A stretch of 64,000 nucleotides of DNA from Kitasatospora paranensis (GCF_039544005.1 NZ_BAABKV010000001.1:7564001-7628000), one strand, 5' to 3'; counted from the first letter of the stretch, positions 17,991 through 27,080 are shown. Notes: generated by a model not told the origin, from the sequence alone. Numbers and translations: made by a program.

Positions 17991-18986
17991 TCAGGAGGCC
18001 TTGCGGGAGGCCGACTTCCTGGCCGCTGTCTTCTTCGCCGGGGTCCCGGCGGTGGCGGTCTTCTTGGCCGCCGCCTTCTTGGCCGGGGCCTTCCGGGCGG
18101 TCTTCTTCGCCGCCGGAGCCGGAGCCGGCTCCCGGCCCTCCTCCGGCTCCGCGTCCTGCCCCTCGTCCGCGGCCGGGGCGGCCGCCTTCCCCGCGTGGCC
18201 GGTCCGCGCGGCCTTCACGCTGCTGCGCAGCACCGACATCAGGTCGATCACGTTGTCGTCGTCCGCGGCGGCCGGGGCCTCCTCGCCGTGCGGGACTTCG
18301 ACGCCCGCGAGCTTGGCGTCGATCACCCCCTGCAGGGCGGCCTGGTACTCGTCGTGCAGCGCTGACAGCTCGAAGTCCTCGGACAGCGTGTCCATCAGCG
18401 AGCGGGCCATCTTGAGCTCCTGGGGGCGCACCGTGACCGACTCGTCGGGGGCGATCCCCTCCGCCGAACGGACCTCGTCCGGCCACAGGCAGGTCTGGAG
18501 CACCAGCGCGTCCCCGTGCACCCGCAGCACCGCCAGCGACTCCCTCGTCCGCATCGCCACCTTGGTCACCGCGATCTGCCCGCTGTCCACCAGCGCGTCC
18601 CGCAGCAGCACGTACGGCTTCGCGGGCGCCTTGTCGGCGGTGGCCACGTAGTACGCCTTGGAGTACATCAGCGGGTCGATCGCGTCCGCCGGGAGGAACG
18701 CCAGCACATCGATGATCTTCTTGCTGGGCAGCGGGAGCTGGGCCAGGTCGTCGTCGTCCAGGACGACGCGCCGGCCGTCCGGGCTCTCGTACCCCTTGGC
18801 CACCTCGCTGTAGGGCACCTCGACGCCCTCCGTCTCGCAGAAGCGCTTCTGGCGGATGCGCGAGCCGTCCTTCACGTGCACCTGGTGCAGCGCCGGGCCG
18901 CTGTGCTCCTCGGTGGCGGCGTACAGCTGCACGGGCACGCTGACCAGCCCGAACGTGATGACGCCTTTCCAGGTGACCTGTGGCAT
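17991..18986 (-). CDS. ku: Ku DNA end-binding protein
   Basis: 331 residues. The conserved Ku core spans residues 1-250 (start MPQVTWKGVITFGLVSVPVQ; CETEGVEVPYSEVAKGYE; LPSKKIIDVLAFLPADAIDP), which forms a homodimer ring around broken double-strand ends and recruits LigD. A Lys/Ala-rich tail (about 290-331, AKKTARKAPAKKAAAKK type) is typical of actinobacterial Ku and can hold DNA directly. The start ATG 18986 has AAAGGGA upstream. It is divergent from the LigD-polymerase gene with only 14 bp between starts, so the two share promoter DNA. Confidence 0.95.
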   Translation of the reverse strand: MPQVTWKGVITFGLVSVPVQLYAATEEHSGPALHQVHVKDGSRIRQKRFCETEGVEVPYSEVAKGYESPDGRRVVLDDDDLAQLPLPSKKIIDVLAFLPADAIDPLMYSKAYYVATADKAPAKPYVLLRDALVDSGQIAVTKVAMRTRESLAVLRVHGDALVLQTCLWPDEVRSAEGIAPDESVTVRPQELKMARSLMDTLSEDFELSALHDEYQAALQGVIDAKLAGVEVPHGEEAPAAADDDNVIDLMSVLRSSVKAARTGHAGKAAAPAADEGQDAEPEEGREPAPAPAAKKTARKAPAKKAAAKKTATAGTPAKKTAARKSASRKAS

Positions 18987-19000
18987 GACCTGTCCCTTTC

Positions 19001-19908
19001 ATGGGGATTTACCACGGTATGCCGGAGCGACAGGTCACGGAAGTCGAGGGCCGCCGCCTGGTCCTCTCCCACCTCGACAAGGTCCTGTGGCCGGCCACCG
19101 GGTGGACGAAGGGCGAGGCGCTGTACTACTACGCCCAGGCGGCCCCGGCCATGCTGCCGCACCTCCGGCGCCGGCCCGCGACGCTGCTGCGCTTCCCCTC
19201 CGGCGTGGGGGAGGAGGGCTTCTTCGCCAAGAACCCGCCGCCGGGTCTGCCCGACTGGGTGCGCACCATGGTGGTCGACAGCCACGAGGGCCCGAAGGAA
19301 CGGGTCACCGTCGACGACCTCGCCACTCTGATGGCCCTCGCCAACGGCTACGCCCTGGAACTGCACGTCCCCCAGTGGAGCGCGGACACCGGCGCCGGTG
19401 CGCACGACCGGCTCGTCATCGACCTCGACCCCGGCCCGGGCGCCGACATCACCCTCTGCTGCCGGGTCGCGCTGCTGATCCGCGAGGAGCTCGCCGCCGA
19501 CGGTCTGACCGCCCACCCCAAGACCTCGGGCAGCAAAGGGCTCCACCTCTACGCCGCGCTGCGTCCCGCCGACGCCTCCGCGGTGGTCGGCTACGCCCGT
19601 GCCCTCGCCGAGCGCCTTGCGGCCGCCCACCCGGGGCAGGTGGTGCACCGGATGGCGAAGAACCTGCGACGCGGCAAGGTGTTCGTCGACTGGTCGCAGA
19701 ACAGCACCGCCAAGACCACGGCGGCGCCCTACACCCTCAGGGCGACCGCCGTCCCGGGCGTCTCCACGCCGCTGAGCTGGGCGGAGGTCGAGAGCTGCGG
19801 CTCACCCGCCGAGCTGGCCTTCACCCCCGAACAGGTCCTCGCCCGGATCGCCGAGCACGGTGACCTTCTCGCGCCCCTCCTCGCCGGGGCGGGGAGCTGC
19901 CCGGCTGA
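19001..19908 (+). CDS. ligD: LigD-type polymerase (PrimPol) for non-homologous end joining
   Basis: About 302 residues. This is a stand-alone LigD polymerase domain: VEGRRLVLSHLDKVLWPATG at the start, the catalytic Asp pair in VIDLDPGPGADI, and PKTSGSKGLHLY for nucleotide and 5'-phosphate binding. It fills gaps and adds ribonucleotides at Ku-held ends; the ligase would be elsewhere. ATG 19001 is used, but ATG 19019 is equally possible. As written the frame runs to 20092, but the family normally ends near residue 300. One extra G in GGGG at 19891-19894 gives the ending AGELPG and a TGA at 19906-19908, which I prefer. Confidence 0.85.
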
Positions 19909-20226
19909 CCCGTCGGCCGCCGCACCCGGCGTGCCGTCCGAACAGGTCGGATGCGCCGCCCGGGCCGGACGCGCCGCCTCCCGGGCCGCCGCGACCTCGT
20001 CACGACGGACCTGGAGACGGCGGTTGCCGAGCCACGGGCCCCACCAGTCGGGTGCCCCCGGGGCCGGGGAGGCGGCCGGCTGGTCCGGATGAAGCCCCAG
20101 CCGCCGCAGAGCGTCGGACCGCACCCGTACCGTCCGGTGGGAGCGCCACTGCCCGTCGGGGTCGGGGCGCCGGGTGCAGTGCAGGTCGATCCGCACCTCC
20201 TCCGCCCGGAACGGACTCCAGTCCAT
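19729..20226 (-). CDS. Hypothetical protein, possibly broken
   Basis: 165 residues from ATG 20226, opening MDWSPFRAEEVRIDLHCTRR and continuing RVRSDALRRLGLHPDQ, which looks protein-like. In the same frame upstream, after a TGA at 20242-20244, lies MDDDWTSLYHLTESPELPRA from an ATG at 20322. The real gene may therefore start there and be cut by a nonsense change. The 3' part overlaps the polymerase gene antisense and is probably not coding beyond about 19910. I know no family for it. Treat it as a weak prediction. Confidence 0.4.
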   Translation of the reverse strand: MDWSPFRAEEVRIDLHCTRRPDPDGQWRSHRTVRVRSDALRRLGLHPDQPAASPAPGAPDWWGPWLGNRRLQVRRDEVAAAREAARPARAAHPTCSDGTPGAAADGSAGQLPAPARRGARRSPCSAIRARTCSGVKASSAGEPQLSTSAQLSGVETPGTAVALRV

Positions 20227-20458
20227 CCCGCGGTCCCGCAGTCAAACGGCGAACACCAGCCAAGCGCGGGGCAGTTCGGGTGACTCGGTGAGGTGGTAGA
20301 GAGAAGTCCAGTCGTCGTCCATGCGGCCGATCCTGCCGGACGGGTGCCCGCGCCCGCCACCGGGTTCGGCCGGGCCGCCCGCGCGATGGGCGGTCCGCCG
20401 CAGCGTCACCGCGCCCTGCGCGAACGGGCGTTGCCGACGGACCGGTAGGCTCGGCAGC

Positions 20459-21202
20459 ATGACACAAGGGTTCGACCTCGTCGAGGGACTCGCCGCCGGC
20501 CTGGAGGACCGCGCCGCCGCCTGGTGGTTCGTCCAGGACTTCGCCCGCCACTGGGTCCAGCCGCTCGCCGACGGCGACGGCTGGGACGAGACGGACCTGG
20601 CGGCCGCCGAGGAACGGCTCGGGCTGCGGCTCCCGGCGGCGCTCCGCGAGGCGTACACGCTGTTCGGCCGGCGCCCCGATTTGACCTGCAACCACGACGT
20701 CCTGCACGCGCCCGCAGACCTGCACCTGGACGGGGCCGGCGAGGCGCTGGTGATCCGTCACGAGAACCAGGGCGCCTGCGTCTGGGGGATCCCGCTCGCC
20801 GAACTCCACCGCCCCGACCCGGCGGTGGCGATCCGCCCGGACCTCGCCGACAAGCAGGCCGAGCGGTGGGAGCCCTGGCTCGACCGGCTCTCGGTGGCGC
20901 TCGTGGAGCTCGTCCTGTCGGAGTCGCTGCACGCCCCCGAGGGCCGCTGCGCATTCCTCGACGCGCTGGACGAGGACGGCCTGGCCGCCCTGGAGCGCCA
21001 CTACGACGGCCTGCCCTTCCCCGACTACCCGCTCGCCGGGCCGCCGGACGACACCAGCCGCTGGTACGCCGGGGACGAGGTGGTGCTGCGGGTGGACGGC
21101 GGCTCGACCCTCCTGGCGCGGGCCCGCACCCCGCAGGGGCTGGAGCGGCTGCGCGAGCGGATCCCCGGCGACTGGCTCGACGACGGCACGCCCTGGTCCT
21201 GA
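20459..21202 (+). CDS. SMI1/KNR4 (SUKH)-like protein
   Basis: 247 residues from ATG 20459; there is no strong RBS, so it may be leaderless. The segment DLAAAEERLGLRLPAALREA, followed by YTLFGRRPDL, is the SUKH signature near residues 45-75, with the supporting strand VIRHENQGACVWGIPL. SUKH proteins include toxin-immunity proteins and cell-wall regulators; the fold binds protein partners. No polymorphic toxin lies beside it, so an immunity role has no local support. It is the only + strand gene between the NHEJ pair and the leftward methyltransferase. Confidence 0.75.
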   Translation: MTQGFDLVEGLAAGLEDRAAAWWFVQDFARHWVQPLADGDGWDETDLAAAEERLGLRLPAALREAYTLFGRRPDLTCNHDVLHAPADLHLDGAGEALVIRHENQGACVWGIPLAELHRPDPAVAIRPDLADKQAERWEPWLDRLSVALVELVLSESLHAPEGRCAFLDALDEDGLAALERHYDGLPFPDYPLAGPPDDTSRWYAGDEVVLRVDGGSTLLARARTPQGLERLRERIPGDWLDDGTPWS

Positions 21203-21233
21203 CCCGGTCGGGCCGTCCGGTCGGGCCGCCTGG

Positions 21234-21887
21234 TCAGCACCTGGTCAGTGCCAGGAAGCGCCGCCCGTGCGAGGACCAGCGGTCCGTCTCGGCGAGACCC
21301 GCCGCGGCGGCGCGGCGGGCCGCCGCCGGGGCACCCAGCCGGGCCCAGGCGAACTCCGGCCCGCAGCGGCCGTCCGGCCCCTCGACCCGCACGGTGAGCC
21401 GCTCGTCGACGTCCCGCGGCTCCACCTCCACGAACAGCGTCCCGCCGGGGGCCAGCAGTTGGGCGCTGCGGCGGAGCAGCACGTCGGGGTCGCCGCCGAT
21501 CCCGAGGTTCCCGTCGGCGAGCAGCGCGGTGCCCCAGCGGCCCTCCCCGGGCACGCGGTCGAAGACCGAGCGGCAGAGTGCCGCCCCGCCGAGCCGGGCG
21601 GTGCGGGCGACCGCGTCCCGGGTCACGTCGACACCCAGGGCGGGTACGCCGAGTGCCAGCAGTTCGGTCACCAGCCGGCCGGGCCCGCAGCCGATGTCGA
21701 GCACCGGCCGCCCGGCCAGCAGGCAGCGCCGCAGCAGCCCGAGGTCGGCGCCGCCGGGCGGTGCGCACCACCGGTCCACCTCCAGCTCGACCCGACCGCC
21801 GTCCGAGCGGCGCAGCCAGAGCGGGCCGGTGCCCGTGCGCATCGCCTCCGCGAACGGGTCGTCCACCCAGGGCACGGTCAGCGTCAA
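21234..21887 (-). CDS. Class I SAM-dependent methyltransferase
   Basis: 217 residues. The SAM-binding motif VLDIGCGPGRLVTELLALGV is near residue 65, followed by the acidic strand end GVDVTRD and motif LLAPGGTLFVEVEP near 140. I place the start at TTG 21887, which overlaps the stop of the upstream glycosyltransferase (TTGA) with GGAG eight bases before it; GTG options lie downstream. The substrate is unknown. Coupling to a GT2-DUF2064 protein suggests it methylates a sugar or polyprenyl-linked intermediate. Confidence 0.8.
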   Translation of the reverse strand: MTLTVPWVDDPFAEAMRTGTGPLWLRRSDGGRVELEVDRWCAPPGGADLGLLRRCLLAGRPVLDIGCGPGRLVTELLALGVPALGVDVTRDAVARTARLGGAALCRSVFDRVPGEGRWGTALLADGNLGIGGDPDVLLRRSAQLLAPGGTLFVEVEPRDVDERLTVRVEGPDGRCGPEFAWARLGAPAAARRAAAAGLAETDRWSSHGRRFLALTRC

Positions 21888-23218
21888 CGGACCGCTCCGA
21901 CCCGGGTGCCGAGCGATCGCCAGCAGTCGGCGAACCGCCCGTCGGGGGCCAGCGCGGCCACCTCGGCCGCGTCCTGCGCGGTGTCCACGTCCCGCAGCAC
22001 CGGCAGCCGCTCCACCGTCATCCCGGCCGCCGCCATCCGCTCGGCCAGCGCCCCGCCCGTCCGCGCGGTCGACATCGGCAGCCCGAGCAGCAGCCGCCGG
22101 GCCGTCTCCGCGGTCGGCCGGGCCAGCCCGAGCGCCCAGAACCCGCCATCGGCCGCCGGCCCGAACCAGGCGTCGACGCCCGGCCGCCGGGCCGCCGAGA
22201 GCGGCTCGGCCAGCGTCCGGGCGGCGAGCTGCGGGGTGTCCATGCCGACGAGCAGGGCGGGGGCACCGGGCGGGGCCGCGGCGAACGCCGCCGCCAGTCG
22301 GGCGTCCAGCCCACCCGCGACCTGCGGCACCACCTCCCAGCCGGCCGGCAGCCACCGCCCGGGCGCCCCGTCGAGCACCAGCAGCCGCCGCCCCGCGGGC
22401 ACCGAGTCCAGCGTCGCCAGGGTGTCGCCGAGCGCGGCGGCCGCCAGGTCGGCGGCCTGCTCCGGTGTGTACGGCGGGGTCAGCCGGGTCTTCACCCGGC
22501 CGGGCAGCGGCTCCTTCGCGATCACCAGCAGGGTCGGCGGCGGGGCGGCCAGCACCGCGCGCATGTCCCGGACGGCCTGCCGCACCCCGCGCACGGTGCC
22601 GGTCACCTTGGACCGGCCCGCCCGCGGCCGGTAGTCCACCGGGACCTCGGCGATCCGCAGCCCGGCCGCGTCCGCGGCCAGCACCATCTCCAGCGGGTAC
22701 CCGGAGCGCCGGTCGCCGAGCCCCAGCGCCAGCAGCCGGTCGCGGCGGGCGGCCCGCATCGGCCCGAGGTCGTGCAGCGGGGCTCCCGTCCGGGCCCGCA
22801 GCCGACGGGCCAGCTCCGCGTTGGCGAGCCGTGCGTGCAGCGGCCAGGCGCCGCGGGCGGTGGGGCGCCGGCGCCCGAGCACCAGGTCGGCGTCCCCGGC
22901 CCGCACCGGGTCGACCACCCGGGGCAGCTGGCGGGGGTCGAGCGAGGCGTCGCAGTCCAGGAAGCAGACGATCTCGGCGTCGGCCGCGAGCAGCCCGGCG
23001 TGGCAGGCGGCGCCGAAGCCCCGGCGGGGCTCGGCGACCACAGTGGCGCCCAGCGAACGGGCGAGCGCGGCCGAGCCGTCGGTGGAGCCGTTGTCCACCA
23101 CGATCGCCCGCCAGCCGGCCGGCATCCGGTCCAGCACCCAGGGCAGGGCCTCGGCCTCGTCGAGACACGGCAGCACCACGTCGACCGCCGCGGGAAGGGC
23201 AGGAGAGGGATTGGTCAC
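21884..23218 (-). CDS. Fusion of a GT2 glycosyltransferase and a DUF2064 (CofC-like) transferase
   Basis: About 444 residues from GTG 23218; a GTG six codons earlier (23236) is also open. The N-terminal half is a GT2 polyprenyl-phosphate hexosyltransferase: VDVVLPCLDEAEALPWVLDR, VVDNGSTDGSAALA, FLDCDASLDP (DxD-like) and YPLEMVLAADAAGL. The C-terminal half (from about 230: LLVIAKEPLPGRVKTRLTPP, VGMDTPQL, GPAADGGFWALGL) is a DUF2064 nucleotidyl/glycosyl transferase of the TIGR04282 type. The two activities may make and use an activated sugar. Translationally coupled to the methyltransferase; divergent from the two-component genes. Confidence 0.85.
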   Translation of the reverse strand: MTNPSPALPAAVDVVLPCLDEAEALPWVLDRMPAGWRAIVVDNGSTDGSAALARSLGATVVAEPRRGFGAACHAGLLAADAEIVCFLDCDASLDPRQLPRVVDPVRAGDADLVLGRRRPTARGAWPLHARLANAELARRLRARTGAPLHDLGPMRAARRDRLLALGLGDRRSGYPLEMVLAADAAGLRIAEVPVDYRPRAGRSKVTGTVRGVRQAVRDMRAVLAAPPPTLLVIAKEPLPGRVKTRLTPPYTPEQAADLAAAALGDTLATLDSVPAGRRLLVLDGAPGRWLPAGWEVVPQVAGGLDARLAAAFAAAPPGAPALLVGMDTPQLAARTLAEPLSAARRPGVDAWFGPAADGGFWALGLARPTAETARRLLLGLPMSTARTGGALAERMAAAGMTVERLPVLRDVDTAQDAAEVAALAPDGRFADCWRSLGTRVGAVR

Positions 23219-23265
23219 GCCGACGACGCTACCCACACCGCCGGGCCGCCCGGCCGCACCGCGGC

Positions 23266-23285
23266 CTTACGGAAGTCGTACGGCG
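23266..23285 (+). promoter_or_regulatory. Perfect copy 1 of the dispersed 20-bp motif
   Basis: CTTACGGAAGTCGTACGGCG, in the divergent region between the GT2 fusion and the response regulator. It is identical to the copy at 23315, and the starts are 49 bp apart. Confidence 0.6.
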
Positions 23286-23314
23286 CAGTGCCGCACCCGG
23301 CCGCGGGCCGGCAC

Positions 23315-23334
23315 CTTACGGAAGTCGTACGGCG
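23315..23334 (+). promoter_or_regulatory. Perfect copy 2 of the dispersed 20-bp motif
   Basis: CTTACGGAAGTCGTACGGCG again, 49 bp before the response-regulator GTG at 23383. Its position suits a site controlling that gene. Confidence 0.6.
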
Positions 23335-23382
23335 GCCCGGCACGGACACGCGACGGCCGCCGGGTTTCCTATCCTCGGGGGT

Positions 23383-24102
23383 GTGACCCAGACTCCACCC
23401 TCCGGCCGGATCCTCGTGGTCGACGACGATCCGACCGTCGCCGAGGTCGTGACCGGCTACCTCCAGCGGGCCGGCTACCAGGTCGACCGGGCCGCCGACG
23501 GCCACCAGGCGCTGGCCGGCGCCGCTGCCGTCCGGCCCGACCTGGTCGTCCTCGACCTCATGCTGCCCGGGCTCGACGGCCTGGAGGTGTGCCGCCGGCT
23601 GCGCGCCACCGAGCACGGCGCCGACCTGCCGGTGGTGATGCTCACCGCGAAGGGCGACGAGGCGGACCGCATCCTCGGCCTGGAGCTCGGCGCGGACGAC
23701 TACGTCACCAAGCCGTTCAGCCCGCGCGAGCTCGTGCTGCGCATCCAGTCGGTGCTGCGCCGGGCCAAGGCGGTCGCGGGAGCGCCGGGCCTGCTCGCGG
23801 CGGGCGACCTCACGCTCGACCCCCAGGCCCGCCGTGCCAGCCGTAGCGGGCGTGAACTTGCCCTGACCCTGCGGGAGTTCGATCTTCTCGCGTTCCTGCT
23901 GCGGCACCCCGGGACGGCGTTCGGCCGGGAGGAGCTGATGCAGCGGGTCTGGGGCTGGGACTTCGGGGACCTCTCGACCGTCACCGTCCACGTCCGCCGG
24001 CTCCGCGAGAAGATCGAGGACGACCCGGCCGCGCCGCGCCTGATCAGCACCGTCTGGGGCGTCGGTTACCGCTTCGACCCCGTGGGGAGCCCCGCCTCGT
24101 GA
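23383..24102 (+). CDS. OmpR/PhoB-family response regulator
   Basis: 239 residues from GTG 23383. The receiver domain (10-125) has the acidic pocket VVDDDPTV, the phosphoacceptor Asp in LVVLDLMLPGLDG, Thr in VVMLTAKGDEAD and Lys in DYVTKPFSPREL. The C-terminal winged helix (about 145-235) has LTLREFDLLAFLLRHPGTAF and TVTVHVRRLREKIE. Its stop overlaps the histidine-kinase start (GTGA), so the pair is translated together. Two copies of the 20-bp motif lie just upstream. Confidence 0.93.
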   Translation: MTQTPPSGRILVVDDDPTVAEVVTGYLQRAGYQVDRAADGHQALAGAAAVRPDLVVLDLMLPGLDGLEVCRRLRATEHGADLPVVMLTAKGDEADRILGLELGADDYVTKPFSPRELVLRIQSVLRRAKAVAGAPGLLAAGDLTLDPQARRASRSGRELALTLREFDLLAFLLRHPGTAFGREELMQRVWGWDFGDLSTVTVHVRRLREKIEDDPAAPRLISTVWGVGYRFDPVGSPAS

Positions 24103-25261
24103 AGGACCTGCTGCTGATCGCCCTCTTCGCCGCCCTCGGGGCGGGCGCTGCGGGCCTGCTCGGCTGGCCGCTGGTGCGGATGCTGCGCCGCCGCTCGGTC
24201 GCGCTGTCCCTGCTGTGCGTCGCCGCGGTGACGGTGCTGGCGATGACCGCCGGCACGGTGGCGGTGGCCCAGGCGATGTTCCTGTCCGACCACGACCTCG
24301 GTGTGGTGATCACGGTGACCTGCATGGCCGCCGTGGTCTCGCTGATCACCGCCGCCCTGCTCGGCCGGCAGGTGGTGGCCGGCAGCCGGGCGCTGGCGGT
24401 GGCGGCCCGGACGGTCGGCAGCGACGCCGGCTTCGCCGCCCCGGCGCAGCCGCTGGGCACCGAACTCGCCGCGCTCAGCGCCGAACTGGCCGCCACCAGC
24501 GCCCGGCTCGCCGAGTCCCGGCAGCGCGAGCAGGCGCTGGAGCACTCCCGCCGGGAGCTGATCGCCTGGATCTCGCACGACCTGCGGACGCCACTGGCGG
24601 GCCTGCGGGCGATGGCGGAGGCGCTGGAGGACGGCGTCGCCGAGGACCCCGGCCGCTATCTGACGCAGATGCGCGCCGAGGTGGACCGGCTCACCGGCAT
24701 GGTCGACGACCTGTTCGAGCTGTCCCGGATCCAGGCCGGTGCGCTCACCCTCTCGCCGTCCCGGGTGTCGGTGTACGACCTGGTGGGGGACGCGATCGCG
24801 GGCGCCTCGCCGCTGGCCCGCGAGCGCGGGGTGCGCCTGGAAGGCGGCCGGGTGGCGTCCGAACCGGTCGACGTCGACGGCCGGGAGATCACCCGGGTGC
24901 TGGCGAACCTGCTGGTCAACGCGATCCGCTGCACGCCCGAGGACGGCGTCGTGGCGGTCGCGGCCCGGCGCGAGGCGGACGAGGTGCTGGTCTCGGTCAC
25001 GGACGGCTGCGGCGGCATCCCGGAGCCCGACCTGCCGCGGGTGTTCGAGACCGGCTGGCGCGGCGGTGCGGCCCGTACCCCGCGGGTCGCCGGCGCCCGG
25101 GCGGCGGCGGGCCCGCACCACGGCGACACCGGCGCCGGGCTCGGCCTCGCCATCGTCCGCGGCATCGTGGAGGCGCACGCCGGGCGGGCGACGGTCCGCA
25201 ACGTGGCGGGCGGCTGCTGCTTCGAGATCGCGCTGCCGGCCGGGGTGGCGGTGGGGGCTGA
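24099..25261 (+). CDS. Membrane sensor histidine kinase
   Basis: About 387 residues. Three N-terminal membrane helices are present (LLLIALFAALGAGAAGLLGW, SLLCVAAVTVLAMTAGTVAV and VVITVTCMAAVVSLITAAL). The H-box is AWISHDLRTPLAG near 160. The ATPase part has N-box RVLANLLVNAIRCTPEDG, G1 VTDGCGGIPE, F-box RVFETGW and G2 DTGAGLGLAIVRGIVEA. It phosphorylates the overlapping response regulator. As written the frame runs on antisense through the next gene. One extra G in GGGGG at 25253-25257 gives ...GVAVGG and a TGA at 25259-25261, which I take as the true end. Confidence 0.9.
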
Positions 25262-25292
25262 CCGCCCACCGCCGACCCGGCCGGTGCGCGGG

Positions 25293-25744
25293 TCAGCTCG
25301 CGGCCGCGACCGTGAGCACCAGCTTCTTCGCGTCCGCGCTGGCCGCCGGCACCGAACCGATGTCGGAGAGCGCGGTGACCACCACGGCCGGGACGTCGGG
25401 GAGCCAGTTGTACGTCTTCGACTGCACGACCACCGTCTGGGTGTGCAGCAGGCCGTCGCAGACGATGGTGGACGGTGCCACCCGGGTGCTGCCGAACGAG
25501 ACCGCCGCCGCGTCCTCCGGATCGGTCTGCTCGACCGACACGTTGAGCGAGGTCTCACCGGCCGGGACGTCGCACAGATAGGTCACGTCGACGCGGGCCC
25601 GGCTCGGGACCTTGGCGTCGATGAGGGCGTTGTCGATGCCGATCAGGGTGGCCGCCGCCGCGGGCGAGGCCAGTACGAGCGGGGCGGCCGCGGCCATCGA
25701 CGCGGCGGTGACCGCCAGCAGCGCGCGGCGCAGGGGGCTTGCAT
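25293..25744 (-). CDS. Small secreted protein of unknown function (frameshift in signal peptide)
   Basis: About 150 residues. The strong RBS GAGGAGG sits four bases before ATG 25744, but that ATG is in frame only if one base is added to the five-G run (plus strand) at 25733-25737, giving MQAPLRRALLAVTAASMAAA. Without repair a TTG at 25757, inside the RBS, would have to serve. A Sec signal peptide (cut near ASPAAA) precedes a beta-rich domain with two Cys (VTYLCDVP, STIVCDGL), like DUF6299-type Streptomyces proteins. Convergent with the histidine kinase; the partner is unknown. Confidence 0.75.
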
Positions 25745-25874
25745 ACGTCCTCCTCAAAGGGGTGGGTAGGTCCGACTATCGGACGACCGCGCCCCGGTCC
25801 GCGCGGCGTACCGTGCGGACCACCGCCACCTGGGCGAACACCGTTCCCCGGTCGGCGGTGCGCCCGCGCGGCCC

Positions 25875-26929
25875 TCATCCCCGCAGCGGCGCGGCCGCGA
25901 ACTCCGCCATCCCCGCCTCGAACGGCACCGCGGGCCGCCACGCCAGCTCGGCGCGCAGCCGGGCGGAGTCCGCGGTCACGTGCCGCACGTCGCCCAGCCG
26001 GTACTCCCCGGTCACCCGCGGGGCCGGACCGCCGTACGCCCGGGCCAGCGCCCGGGCCATCGCGCCGACCGTGCGGACCTCGCCGCTGCCCACGTTGTAG
26101 GCCCGGGCGGTGCCCGCCGGCCGGCCGCCGACCGAGGCGAGGGCCGCGGCGTTGGCCCGGGCCACGTCCGCGACGTGCACGAAGTCGCGGCGCTGCCCGC
26201 CGTCCTCGAACACCCGCGGGGCCTCCCCGCGGGCCAGTGCCGAGCGGAACAGCGACGCGACCCCCGCGTACGGGGTGTCGCGCGGCATCCCGGGGCCGTA
26301 CACGTTGTGGTAACGGAGCGTCATCACCCGGCCGCCGCAGGCCCGCGCCCAGGCCGACGCCAGGTGCTCCTGGGCGAGCTTGCTCGCCGCGTACACGTTC
26401 CGCGGGTCGGCCGGCGCGTCCTCGCCGACCATTTCCGGCGCCAGCGCCGCGCCGCAGCGCGGGCACGGCGGCTCGAAGCGGCCCGCGTCCAGGTCGGCGA
26501 CCAGCCGCGGCCCGGGCGCCACGGTGCCGTGCAGAGGGCACCGGTACCGCCCCTCGCCGTAGACCACCATCGACCCGGCGAGCACCAGATCGCGCACCCC
26601 GGCCCGGGCCATCGCGGCCAGCAGCACGGCGGTGCCCAGGTCGTTGCAGCCCACGTAGTCGGGTGCGTCGTCGAAGTCCAGGCCGAGGCCCACCATCGCC
26701 GCCTGGTGGCAGACCGCGTCGACCCCGCGCAGGGCGCGCTCCACCACCGCCGCGTCCCGGACGTCCCCCGCTCGAAGACCACCCCGTCCGGGTACCGCGG
26801 CGCGATCCCGCCGGGGTGCACGGCAGGCAGCAGGGCGTCCAGCACCCTGACGCCGTGCCCCTCGCGGGCCAACTGCCGTGCCACGGCCGACCCGATGAAC
26901 CCGGCACCCCCGGTGAGCAGAATCTCCAT
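25875..26929 (-). CDS. NAD-dependent epimerase/dehydratase (extended SDR) with CxxC insert (frameshifted)
   Basis: Repaired length about 351 residues from ATG 26929. The Rossmann glycine motif LLTGGAGFIGSAVARQLARE is at the N-terminus. The catalytic YxxxK is in NVYAASKLAQEH and the substrate loop is RYHNVYGPGMPRDTPY. Between residues about 115 and 155 there is an unusual insert with Cys/His spacing (RCPLHG ... PPCPRCGAAL) like a small zinc ribbon. The sugar-nucleotide substrate is unknown. One G is missing from the five-base run at 26765-26769, splitting VFERGDVRDAAVVERAL. Possibly part of the neighbouring glycan pathway. Confidence 0.85.
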
Positions 26930-27080
26930 GCCGCCGACGCTAGTGCGCCCGGAGGCCGGCGCGGCCCGCGCGCGGCCGACCGTCAGTGGTCCGTAAGAAC
27001 CGCGGGACGGGCCGTCCGGCCGTCCCCGGCCCGACCTGAGAGGATGATCGCTCCTGTACGGACGGGAACGGGGTGGGGAA

